Assembly (NCBI RefSeq): GCF_020906515.1
Contig: NC_085855.1
Span: 1,240,001 to 1,304,000 of the forward strand
Source of the DNA: Vanrija pseudolonga
Lineage: Eukaryota > Basidiomycota > Tremellomycetes > Trichosporonales > Trichosporonaceae
Reading direction: 5' to 3'
DNA: 64,000 bases
A program made the translations under genes and the position numbers. Within the stretch, counting starts at the first letter, position 1. Every line of letters starts with the position of its first letter. The notes beneath the pieces were generated by a model. The model did not search any database and was not told the origin of the DNA. It was given only the letters and a program-made list of their open reading frames with translations. Positions 31,146 through 40,962 of the stretch are shown one piece after another.

Positions 31146-31400
31146 TAGTTCGACGTCGATGGCGAGAGCGACGACAACGACCGCCACCATCTCCTCCTCC
31201 CCCTCCTCTTCCACCTCCTCCACCACCACCACAACCAGCCACGACCGAACCACGACCATGCACAGCAGCACTCCCACTCCTTATATGTGTCTACGTATGA
31301 AATGGTCAATGTGTAGCAACCTCTCACACGCAACTCATAACAGTTGCTCAACTGACCGCCTTCGATCCTTCGATGCACGTGCACTCGGAGGGCTTCCACT
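30200..31400 (+). repeat. Diverged segmental duplication, copy 2 (tail of gene E)
   Basis: Counterpart of 26640-27800. It shares the Gly run, the GGTGAAGCTGGGG and CGCAGCCAGGAGGAGGGTGG strings, and a 3' flank with TTCGACGTCGATGG, CACGACCGAACCACGACCA, GTCTACGTATGAAATGGTC and CAACTGACCGCCTTCGATCC. Confidence 0.8.
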
Positions 31401-31468
31401 TCCCTCATGTTCCCTGCCCCCGTAGCAACACAGCCATGTAGCCAAACCCCACGGCATCACGTTCATCC
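31146..31468. other. 3' flank of gene E
   Basis: Contains the rest of the duplicated flank to about 31400, then a short spacer to the convergent minus-strand gene. CCTCCTCTTCCACCTCCTCC-type runs occur. Confidence 0.5.
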
Positions 31469-31735
31469 TCAAGACCTATACAGTCCCGGCCTCGAGCCCC
31501 TATCCCAAGCAGCGAGGTCTACGTCAGCCCGCCCAAGCACACACCCACACTCACGAGTCGCACACAGCGCGGGGTTCGGGTCGGCGGTCACAGCGTGAGC
31601 GACGCAGTCGTCCCAGCGGCACATGCCTGGCGTGTGGGTTGGCGCGGGGGTTGGGGGCGTGTAGAAGAAGTAGGCTCCGAAGATGACGAGCTGGGCGTAG
31701 TCGAGCGTGTCGAGCAGGAGGCGGCGCCAGTCCAT
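31469..31735 (-). CDS. Small Cys-containing membrane-type protein, unknown
   Basis: An 88-residue single-exon frame. It starts MDWRRLLLDTLDYAQ, has one hydrophobic segment at about residues 15-25 (AQLVIFGAYFFY), a Pro/Thr linker, then a Cys-rich part (GMCRWDDCVAHA, LCATRECGCVLG) and a charged end. Four Cys and a His could bind metal or form disulfides. The upstream part of the open frame (to 31834) has poor composition, so the internal ATG was chosen. It sits 230 bp downstream of another minus-strand membrane protein. No family recognised; a spurious frame cannot be excluded. Confidence 0.45.
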   Translation of the reverse strand: MDWRRLLLDTLDYAQLVIFGAYFFYTPPTPAPTHTPGMCRWDDCVAHAVTADPNPALCATRECGCVLGRADVDLAAWDRGSRPGLYRS

Positions 31736-31965
31736 TGTGGCTGGTGGGTGGGGAGTATGACCTGGGAGAGGGGAGTTATATGCCTTCTGGCGAGTGCGAG
31801 TGGAGTGCGGGCACGAGGAGTCGACAGTGAACAACTGTCACTGCCACTCGCCATTGTCAGTGGATCAGCAGTGAGCACAGTGCCACTCCGTGCGTGACGC
31901 TCGGCGTGCTTCACACTCCTCTCGCCCGCGCCGCGTCTATCGCACGGCTGCATACGACTACACAC

Positions 31966-32805
31966 CTACACGTCCACCTTCTCCGGACCAACGGCGTCGT
32001 CAGCGCCAAACCGGTCCGTGAACACGCCAGCCACCCGCCTCAGCGCAGCCAAGTCACGGCGCACAATCTCACGCAGCGTCTCGACGTCGGCGTACACGAC
32101 CAGCCCTCCCTGCGCACCCTCGCGGGCGTACTCGCGCTCCAGGCGCTCGAGGGACGCGAGGTTCTGGGACACTGCGACCTCGAGCAGGCGGCGGCGGCGC
32201 TTGAGGTCGGTGCGGTCGGTGCTGTGGAGGCCGTCGAGGATGGCTTCGTTGCCCGGTGCGGGCGTGTGCGCGACCTCGCCCTCGTCCCATGCGCGGTGGT
32301 TGCTGGAGAGGTAGAGCACGCGCCAGATGATGATGAAGGCGAGGGCCGTTACGGCGCCGAGGCCGACCCACGCGGGGTGGAAGTGGGGCTCCGGCGCGCC
32401 GTTGAATGTCGGGACGTAGTCGATGAACAGGACCATGATGCACATCGTCAGGACGGAGCAGCACACGGTGAACGTGAGCTCCGAGCCGAGGACGACAACC
32501 ATCCCGCGAAGGACGACTATGGCGGCGCACAGCCCGCCGGCGAAGAGGGCGAGGTAGCCCAGCAGGTGGGGGAGCGTGTTTACGCCCTTTTTCGCGAGCA
32601 CGAGCACTACAGGCAGACCGAGGCCGAAGAGCCAGAGGAAGGACTTGAGCACGATCGAGACGAACACGCGCGGGTAGACCGTCGGGAAGGTCGGCACGGT
32701 AAAGTCGGCGTTGTTGGGGCGGACTGGAGCGCGCGCAGTGGCAGCAGCGGACGGGCCCTCGCCGGGAGGATAGCTCGGCACGGGGGTGTACTCTGGTAGC
32801 GACAT
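31966..32805 (-). CDS. Multi-pass membrane protein, unknown function
   Basis: A single-exon frame of 279 residues with normal GC-rich codon use. A Pro-rich cytosolic start (MSLPEYTPVPSYPPGEG) precedes four to five hydrophobic segments between about residues 47 and 165 (FLWLFGLGLPVVLVLA, LLGYLALFAGGLCAAIVVL, VCCSVLTMCIMVLFIDYV, VGLGAVTALAFIIIWRVLYL). A soluble C-terminal third follows with coiled-coil-like heptads (NLASLERLEREYAREG, LREIVRRDLAALRRV). It resembles uncharacterised fungal four-helix membrane proteins in layout only. It shares a 275-bp upstream region with a divergent class II aldolase gene. Confidence 0.75.
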   Translation of the reverse strand: MSLPEYTPVPSYPPGEGPSAAATARAPVRPNNADFTVPTFPTVYPRVFVSIVLKSFLWLFGLGLPVVLVLAKKGVNTLPHLLGYLALFAGGLCAAIVVLRGMVVVLGSELTFTVCCSVLTMCIMVLFIDYVPTFNGAPEPHFHPAWVGLGAVTALAFIIIWRVLYLSSNHRAWDEGEVAHTPAPGNEAILDGLHSTDRTDLKRRRRLLEVAVSQNLASLERLEREYAREGAQGGLVVYADVETLREIVRRDLAALRRVAGVFTDRFGADDAVGPEKVDV

Positions 32806-33080
32806 GGTTGTGGTTGTTGGGTTGTGGAGAACGGTGTGGTGGTGACAAGAGCGAGTTTGCGAGTTTGGCTCGTCGGGGCGGTGTTCGCCGAGTTTGCCGC
32901 CGTCAGTGTGTCACATGTGCCGTCGTCGGCCAAGTCCTACATGGCGTCATGGAGGGTCCATCTCCTCATCGCATCGTCGTCTTGGCTCTTGCCTGCCCGT
33001 CTTCAACTCGACATTGTCGTATCCCTCTGGATTCTTGACCCTCGGACACCTGTACATCTCACCTGTCACCCAGCAGCATC
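32806..33080. promoter_or_regulatory. Bidirectional promoter region
   Basis: 275 bp between the divergent start codons of the membrane protein (-) and the class II aldolase gene (+). No clear TATA element. Confidence 0.45.
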
Positions 33081-34445
33081 ATGGCATCCACCCAAACAAC
33101 GACGGCGACAGCGACAGCGCCAACACCAGCGACATCACGTCCCAACGTCCTCGTCCTCCGTTCAGTCGACGACTCGCTCGAGGCAAAGCTTGCGCAGGTG
33201 GGTGTTGCGGTCGGGGCACAATCGGGTCCTGCTCTCCGATGCCCTCGAACTGTCATGCCCTGCTTCCCCCTCCCACCCCACCCCGCTGATACCACACCAC
33301 AGCGCAAACACATCAAGGAGCGCTTGGCCGGCGCGTACCGTATCTTCCATCGGCTGGGGTACGACGACGGCGTAGCGGGTCACATTACCGTGCGCGACAC
33401 GGTGCGGCCAGAGTGAGTGGGGTCAGAGCGAGGGCCGACGGCGCAGAGCGGCCTCGGCAGCGGCGACAACGGAGGGGGTCACGCGTCTCGTCGTCCTCGC
33501 CGAGGAACCGCCCCGCCCCCATGGGCCATCTCCGCCAACACCCCGGCTGACACCCCAGCGCGTTCTGGGTCAACCCGTACGGCCTAGCCTTCGACCTGAT
33601 AACCGCCTCGTCCCTGCTGCTGGTCTCGCACGACGGCGAGGTGCTGGAGGGCGGGTACCCCGGCAACGGGCAGCTGTACAACGCGGCGGGGTTCACCATC
33701 CACGGGGCGATTCACGCCGCGCGGCCTGATATCCACGCCGCGGCGCATAGCCACTCGCAGTTTGGACGGGCGTTCAGCGCTCTCGGGAGGAATATCGATA
33801 TTGCGAACTGGGGTGAGTGTGTGTGGTGTGGGTGAGGGGCGACGGTGATGACCGGAGAGCTGGTTGGTGCTCCAGCGGCGGCCGTAACCGCCAACTAGAG
33901 CATAGCTGCAGTTGGTGTGCGCTCAGCTCGCAGGTCATGTGGGATCTTCGTCTGGTCCTGCATGAGGCCAGGCAAGGCGTGATGGCGCATCAACGGCGGC
34001 GGCTAGCACGAGAGCCCTGCCCGGAGTCGCCGGCGGCATTCGGCGCACAGTGCCCCGCCCCAACCCGCTGACACCGCCAGAGGGCGCGCAGTACGCCGAA
34101 ACGGTCAAACTCTACGCGTCGTTCGGCGGCATCGTCCTCGGTGACGAAGAGGGGCAGAACATCACGCGCGCACTAGGCCCGCAGGGCAAGGGCGTCATCC
34201 TGCAGAACCACGGTATCCTCACTGCCGCGGGCACGGTCGACGCGGCCGTGCTCTACTTTATGCGGCTGGAGAAGCTGTGCGAGGCGCAGCTCGAGTCGGA
34301 CGCGGCCGGCGGCGGCGGGGTGCTCTCTGACGCTGATGTGCACGCCGTGTTCTCCGAGCTCGGCAGCGAGGAGGAGGCGTATAGACAGGCACAGGAGATT
34401 TACGAGTGGCTCGAGGCGGAGGAGGGGGACGGGTACAAGGCGTAG
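33081..34445 (+). CDS. Class II aldolase/adducin-family protein (copy 1)
   Basis: Exons 33081-33197, 33303-33412, 33559-33812 and 34081-34445 give 281 residues. The family uses a zinc held by His to break or rearrange hydroxy-carbonyl compounds; many fungal members have no assigned substrate. Marks in order are RLAGAYRIFHRLGYDDGVAG, HITVRD, FWVNPYGLAFDLI, HDGEVLEGG, IHGAIHAARPDIHAAAHSHS (the His pair), a FGGIVLGDEEG turn and ILQNHGILTAAGTVDAAV (third His). The last intron is 268 nt, much longer than the others, but has a good CGCTGAC branch site. The gene converges with a second family member only 35 bp away. Confidence 0.9.
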
Positions 34446-34480
34446 CATATGCAACTAGAAGAACATGGCAGTCGTAGCGG

Positions 34481-35424
34481 CTAGTAGACCAGTGGGCCGC
34501 CCGTGGCCTTCTCGAGCCGCGTGTACTGCGGCAAGCTCATCATCCACTGCTGGTGTGCGGAACCCGCGTTCTGCTGGGTAAAGAGTGCCTCCTCTTCCCC
34601 AACGGGGATGAGCTCGCCCCCGCGCCCGCGCACAGCAGCCTCAGCAAGCAGCTGCGCGTGCGCGAGGCTCTCTAGGCGCAAGTACAGCCCGATAGCCCCC
34701 TCGATGCTCGCGCTCGCGGTCAACAGGCCGCGGTTGGCAAGCACGAGCGCGACGATGTCCCCTGACACGGCGTCCGCGACAGGTTTGCGATCGCTGCCAG
34801 CGTTGAGAGCGCCAGCGAAGGACAGCACGCCCACGCGCCGGTGGAAGATACAGCTGTCCTGCCACAGCGTCGCGGGCGGCTTTGCCTTCTGCGCAAACAC
34901 GCGCCCGTGCGGCGTGTGCCCACTGCAGATGCCGTTCACGTCGGGTCGGGACGCGTAGATCGCGAGGTGGATGTGGGCGTAGGTAGCGTCGACTGGGCGG
35001 GGTCAGGTCAGCGGCGATCATCCTCTGCCTTCTTTCACACTCACCCTCGCCGGTGCCAGAGACGACATTGCCCTCCAAGTCGACGCCGACGAGGTCGTCG
35101 CTCCGCACCGCGTTGAGCGCGCGTCCCCGGGGCAGGAACCACACCAGCCCGCTGTCCCCCGCGTCGCGCGCGGACAGGCCGAGCGCGTAGCCTACCCCCC
35201 AGCCTTGGTCAGACAGGATGCGTGCGCCGAGCGCCAGCTGGCCGCGCTGGTATCGCACGCGGTGGGCTGTGTCCTGCACCGGGGTCAGTCTCCGTCGACC
35301 GGCGGGGAGGGGCTGGAGGGGCACTCACGACGAACGGCGGCGGCGTGGGCCGCGTAAACTTGTTCACCTTCTTGCCGCCTTCTGTGGTGTCAACCTTGGG
35401 TGGGTCCAGGTAGAGCGTCGCCAT
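34481..35424 (-). CDS. Class II aldolase/adducin-family protein (copy 2)
   Basis: Exons 35424-35329, 35273-35045 and 34992-34481 give 278 residues. Marks include LYLDPPKV and RPTPPPFV near the start, LALGARILSDQGWGVG, WFLPRGRALNAVRSDDLVGV, IHLAIYASRPDVNGICSGHT, and ALVLANRGLLTASASIEGAI. Key positions differ from copy 1: the zinc-site His pair reads SGHTPHG, and the usual NHG near the C-terminal part is NRG, so the third ligand is not the normal one. This is compatible with an adducin-like, non-catalytic or altered function. It is clearly diverged from copy 1, so the pair is not a recent duplication. Confidence 0.87.
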
Positions 35425-37731
35425 GGTGTGTGGGTTGTGGTCGTTGTGGATGTCGAGAACGAGACTGACTTGAGGAGGTTGGGTGAGTTCGAGTTGGCGG
35501 GCCAAACCAGCCCTCCCGACTCACGGAGATGGCCGACGACGTCATGGCTCACCATCGCGGAGTTCGGTCCACCGCCAGCCGCGACGCGAGGTTGGGTGCT
35601 GCACTTGCTGTGCGTCGAGCTGTGGCACCAAGCTCAATACGCGGATGCGAGACGTCTTGTAGAGGACCACGAGGGGAGGGCACGCCGGGTTCCATGGAGG
35701 CTGGACAGTACGATGGGCTGCGTGGGGGGTGTCCCCCACCTCCCATCGGCTGGCTTCGGACCCCTCGTCCACAAGTGGACAGACGCAATGGCACGCCATC
35801 TCACGCGCGCTCAGTGTCAGTGTCTGTCGACGCAAGAGCCCATGCACGCTCCACTTGGGCCAACGGCCAAGCCTTCTGCTCACTGCTGATCAAGGATATG
35901 ACTCGAACTCGCAGCATTCACTACTCCCTCGCTGGCTCACTCCCTCGCTCATCCCCACACACCAGCGTCTGACATGTGGACAGATACGGTCTCATTCCAG
36001 ACCCAATGAGCGGCGATCTCAAGATACCCATTATGCTGCATATCAGCTCGCCTCGCATGGCACAATCGCCTTCGAGGAGCACGCCACCGTGCTCGCGTGA
36101 GCCTCCGGCCGTGACGGCCGCGGAGTGGGCTCGGTGTACAGCTAGAAGAGCTCCGGCCGGGTAATGCCCTCGCGGTGTCACCACATGCTGATCCACCGCA
36201 CTAGTGAGGACACTGCGGAGTTGCCGCGTCGGCGGCGGATACGAAGCTCCAAGCCGCCGCATGGAGTCGCCGGCACTCACAGACGCGCCTTCTCACCCAG
36301 CAAGCCGTACCGCCCACCGACCCCTTCTACGCTCCGAACGTGGTATTCGCGTGCGCTATCATCACAAGGACCGACGCGACCCACGGTGCAATCAACAACG
36401 CGTCGACGCCAGCGTTATCAGCGTTATCCTCGGCCCTACCTCACGGGGAGATAGGGACGCCACCAACCCCAGCCCACCCGCCGGCCCCAAAGTCACGACG
36501 CGCTCGACACTCCCGGGCGCGCGGCACGTTAGTGGGCGCCGCGGCGGGTAAAGCAAGGGCTCGAGTGCCAGGCAGCCCAGCCGCGGGTGTGATCTCCAAG
36601 ACGCCGACGGCGCAGCGGGCGTGTCGCCGCCCTGTCTGCGGGGCGGGACACACCCCCGTGTGTTGCCCTCACCCCGGCCATGTCCGCAAGCATAGCACAC
36701 GCACGCAGGTTACACTGCCCAACACCAGGCAGTGTTTAGACTTTGCATGTCCCGGCCGGCCGGGGTGTGCTGGGTGGTGGCGGCATGAGCCAGGGGGTGG
36801 AGCTGATCAGCTGGCCTCGGCGCGGGACACACTTCCGTGCGTGTCGGCACCACCGAGGCCACGACGACCTTGGCGACGTGATCTCGGCGCGCATGTGTAC
36901 GCTGTGCTGGCCCGACCCCACCGGGCATAGCGAGTGTGTACTCGTGTTGGCAGGATTGCCCGGGGCGCCGCTAGCCATTGATCCGGGGAATGCCGAGAGC
37001 AAGAACAACAAACAAGTGACACCACCACTCCACACGCCCCGGCGACTCACCCACTCCATCACAACGACTTCAACGTCGCGTCGAGCAAAGCAATGCATAC
37101 AGCAGCATACAGCATGCACATCTTGCCCGCTGCTCGTATCGACACGCACTGATATGCATGCGCGCGGGCAGCGGGCAAGGCAGCGGGCAGCATTATCAGC
37201 GTAGAGAGCCAATGGAGGGCAGAGTTGGCCGCGAGCTGCCCGCACCGAGCCAGAGATAGTGGGGTGGTTGGTGGTTGTGGCCTCCGTGACTCGCGTGGTG
37301 GCCGATTCCGACACAACACAAGTTACAGCGAGTGACGCAGACGCCCAGCATGCCCAGAACAGCACGCTCCATGGTGGGGCCGCCCCGCCGGCCGACATGC
37401 CGTCCGCACATTCACCGCGGTGAGCAAAATCGACAGGAACGAGCATATCATCAAGCGGGCAACACTACCGACGACGGGCAAGATTGTGGGGGGAAGTGGC
37501 AACCGACGACACACCACACCCACCCGCGTCATTGTGGCAATCACACGCCGCCCAGCAGCAGGCGTCACCACGCCGACCACGCCGGCAGTGGGATATAATG
37601 CATCAGCTCGAGACGAGTCACGACGGCTCCCCACGCACTCTCAGCACCACCGCGACGCGCCTCAGCACTGCCAGACCACCTCCCACCGCTACCACCACCA
37701 CAAACACCAACCAACCCCCCCTCACGTGCCA
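35425..37731. other. Intergenic region upstream of dialkylglycine decarboxylase
   Basis: 2.3 kb without a supportable gene. Many overlapping frames on both strands exist because the sequence is GC-rich. A duplicated motif of the type GCGGGACACAC...CCGTG occurs near 36640 and 36820. No tRNA could be folded. Confidence 0.5.
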
Positions 37732-39186
37732 ATGGCCCCCATCGCCACCACCACCCACCAGCCCGCCCATGCCACCCCCGTCTCGCTCAAGGAGAAGGAC
37801 GCGAACGCGTCGTCGCCCCTCGCCGGGCGCTCCAACGAAGAGTTCTGGAAGACGGCCAATGACAAGCTTGTCAGCTTTGGCGGCGGCTGGATGCCCGTCC
37901 GCATCGTCAAGGCCAAGGGCACCGTTCTCTATGTGAGTGGCGCGTGGAGGTGTGCCGTGAACTACCACTGACACCCGCGGCAGGACGAGGAGGGAAACCG
38001 CCTGCTCGACTGGACGTCGGGCCAGATGAGCTCGCTCCTCGGCCACGGCCACCCCGAGATCGTCGACACGGTCACCAAGTACGTCGCCAACCTCGACCAC
38101 CTGTTCTCGCCCATGGTGTCCGACCCCGTGCTCGACCTCGCCGAGCGCCTGACCGCCATGCTGCCCAAGGGGCTCGACAAGTGCCTCTTCCTCTCGACCG
38201 GCTCCGAGACCAACGAGGCCGCGCTCAAGATGGCCAAGATGTACACTGGCGGGTTTGAGATCGTGTCCCTCTCGGCGTCGTACCACGGCATGACGCACGG
38301 TGCCGGCGCCGCGACGTTCACCGTCGGCCGCAAGGGCTACGGCCCGCAGGTTCCCGGCAACTTTACCCTCCCAGTTCCGTATGCGTACCGCTCGCCGTTC
38401 CGCCACCCCGACGGCTCGTACGACTGGAAGACGGAGCTCGACTACGGCTGGGACCTGATCGACCGCCAGAGCACGGGCAGCCTCGCGGCGTGCCTCGTCG
38501 AGCCCATCGTCTCCACCGGCGGCATCATTACCCTGCCCGACGGATACCTCACCGCGCTCAAGGAGCACTGCCGCAAGCGCAACATGCTGCTCATCATGGA
38601 CGAGGCGCAGACGGGCATGGCGCGCACGGGCGACATGTTCGGCTTCCAGCACGAGGGTGTCGTGCCCGACATTCTCACCCTGTCCAAGACGCTCGGGTGC
38701 GGCCTGCCCCTCGGCGCGACCATCACGTCGAACGAGATCGAGGCAGTCGTGCGCCAGCGCGGCTTCTTCTACCTCACCACGCACCTCAACGACCCCTTGG
38801 TGTGCGCCGTCGGCGCCAAGGTGTGCGAGATTGTCGTGCGCGAGGACATGCCGCGCCAGGCGCGCGAGAAGGGCGAGCTCCTCCGCGCCGGCCTCCTCCG
38901 CCTCCAGGAGAAGTACCCGCTGTACATTGGCGACGTGCGCGGCCGCGGCCTCCTGCAGGGCATCGAGATCATCTCGGACCCCAAGACCAAGTCGCCGGGC
39001 TCCAAGCTCGGCGCGGCCGTCGCCGAGCGCTGCATGGACCTCGGGCTCAGCTGCAACATTGTGTCGCTCCCCGCGCTGTCGGGCGTCTTCCGCCTCGCGC
39101 CACCTGTGACCATTACGCCTGAGGAGATTGAGGAGGGCCTGCAGATCATGGACCGTGCGTTCGCCGAGGAGGTCGCCAAGCTCTAA
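37732..39186 (+). CDS. 2,2-dialkylglycine decarboxylase (class III aminotransferase)
   Basis: Exons 37732-37932 and 37984-39186 give 467 residues. The enzyme uses PLP to decarboxylate dialkylglycines such as 2-aminoisobutyrate and transaminates pyruvate to alanine. The match to the bacterial enzyme, from memory, is strong along the whole length: LDWTSGQMSSLLGHGHPEIV, LSTGSETNEAALKMAK, SYHGMTHGAGAATF, DYGWDLIDRQSTGSLAAC, MDEAQTGMARTGDMF, and ILTLSKTLGCGLPLGA with the PLP lysine at about residue 302. The end, SGVFRLAPPVTITPEEI, also fits. There is an N-terminal extension of about 30 residues. The 536-aa minus-strand frame across it is a shadow. Confidence 0.93.
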
Positions 39187-40962
39187 AGTTAGAAGTAGTG
39201 CGTAGTGCGCAGTCGTAGTCGTAGTCATCAGAAGGACACAGCAGTTGTAGATACTATTCTGGGTTTCGTATTGTACGCATCATGTCAACCTGTTCATGGA
39301 TACGGCAGCAGGTGTGGATGTTGAGGCTGGGTGGAATGCTGAGCTTGCCGCCGCAGCGTGGGAGTGTGGCGTGAAGGTATGGTATGGGTGGACTGAGACA
39401 GACAGACAGCTGTGGACGTGTCGCTCCTGTCTGCCCCAACCGCCGGCTGCGGCATGATGCATGATGTCTCCTGATGATGATGATGCTGTGCCATGCCATG
39501 GATCGGAATAGTGGTGTGCTTCGTCATGTTCTACGACAAGAAGCAAGCAAGCACTCGCTTGGGCAACCTAAAAACAGACCGCCGCGGCGACAACAACCTT
39601 AGTTGACACAAACAAGGAGTAGCCACATTGGGTCGATCTGTTCAGCCGCCGGACCGATTGCTCTCGGCTGCAAATACCTCATCCGCGAACCCACGCGCGC
39701 AGCATGCACCGTTGCAATAGTTACCGGGGTGGTGAATGGTAGGTGTGAACAGTGTGCATGCTGCGGGGTTGGCCTCTCTACCAGTGTCCTCGAGAGCGTC
39801 ACTGTTAAGGTGCTTCACGACGGTCCCTCGAGGCAGTCGCAGCAGGGGGCAACTTACACGTGTTCGTTCTGGAAGCAACCGACTTGACTCCCGCGCAGCA
39901 GGCAGGCAGGCCTCGGCTGGCCTGGGGGTTGGGGCGGGGCTGGTCGAGTGGGCGGGTGCCCGCGTGCAGTGGGTCAGTCAGTCAGTCAGTCGGCACACGC
40001 AGAGGCACTGACGCTCCCGCCCGGGTGGTCCTGGTTCTCACCACTGTTTTGGCGCGGTGGATGCATGGATGCGCTGCGCATCACGAGATGGCAAGACAGC
40101 ATTGTGCGGGGAGTGTACGAGATGCGGGCAGTATCGTGCGGGGCAGAGTCGCCGAGGGGGCGTGCCAGCGTGCCAGCGGGCCGCGGGCTGGCGGGCATGA
40201 TGGTCATCTTTAAGCATCTCCCCGTTGCCGTTGGTGGTTGCCCAATGTATCATCGCTGCAACGCTGCATCCAGTGCTGCCCGTCTCCCACTGTGACGTCG
40301 ACAAGCACGGCGAGGCCGTCAAGGCAAGGCGGGACGCATACATGACTGGCGGCTCGCTGCTTGTCGAGGCGACCGGCAGAGCTTGAAGTACAAAAGTAAT
40401 TGTGCCTGATGAAACAGGTACGCTGGGATGCCGGTATCGCTCATGTCGGGACTGACAGACTGCATCTTGTTGTCGACGACGACGGGTGTTGCCTTGCCAG
40501 CAGCAGCAGCAGCATCCGCAGCAGGCCCAGTCCAGCCCAGCCCAACAGGCAACCAGCGGCAGGTGTCTCACGTCGTGTTTGACGTTTCGTTTCGCTTGAC
40601 GACGAGTGGCTCTGCCGCGCAGCCGGCTCTGCCACGCAGTCAGACCACACAACTTCCCGGTCGCTCTCGTAACGGCCCGTTGCATCCCCAATGTTCTCAT
40701 GTCGCAGGTCCGAACCTTGTGTGCGCGACAACGAGTGGCAGAGGCGACCGGCGCCAGACGGTCGCCAGGTTCCCGCTAACGTCACTGACGAGAGGAGGTC
40801 ATTCCTCCTCGCAGCGAGCGTTGTTGCTACGAACAGACACGATGCAACGTTCGTCACGAGCCGTTTCGAGGGCCTCGAGATGGCCGCAACGACCGTGTCA
40901 GCGTCCCCGTATATAAGACCCAACGCACCCCCAGCCCCCCCGCCCCCTCCCAACCATCCACA
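39187..40962. other. Intergenic region upstream of the thaumatin/collagen-like gene
   Basis: 1.78 kb. It contains CAGTCAGTCAGTCAG near 39973, a CAGCAGCAGCAG run near 40500, and a TATA box at 40910. No gene or tRNA supported. Confidence 0.5.
40910..40917 (+). promoter_or_regulatory. TATA box of the thaumatin/collagen-like gene
   Basis: TATATAAG lies 53 bp before the start codon, a typical spacing for a strongly expressed gene with a short leader. Confidence 0.6.

Noticed and set aside
35880-35915. B-box-like sequence (GAGTTCGAGTCA on the minus strand)
   Set aside because: The bases around it cannot form a T stem, and no acceptor or anticodon stem could be drawn.
37618-39228. Minus-strand open frame of 536 codons
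   Set aside because: It is the antisense shadow of the dialkylglycine decarboxylase gene, caused by G/C-ending codons.
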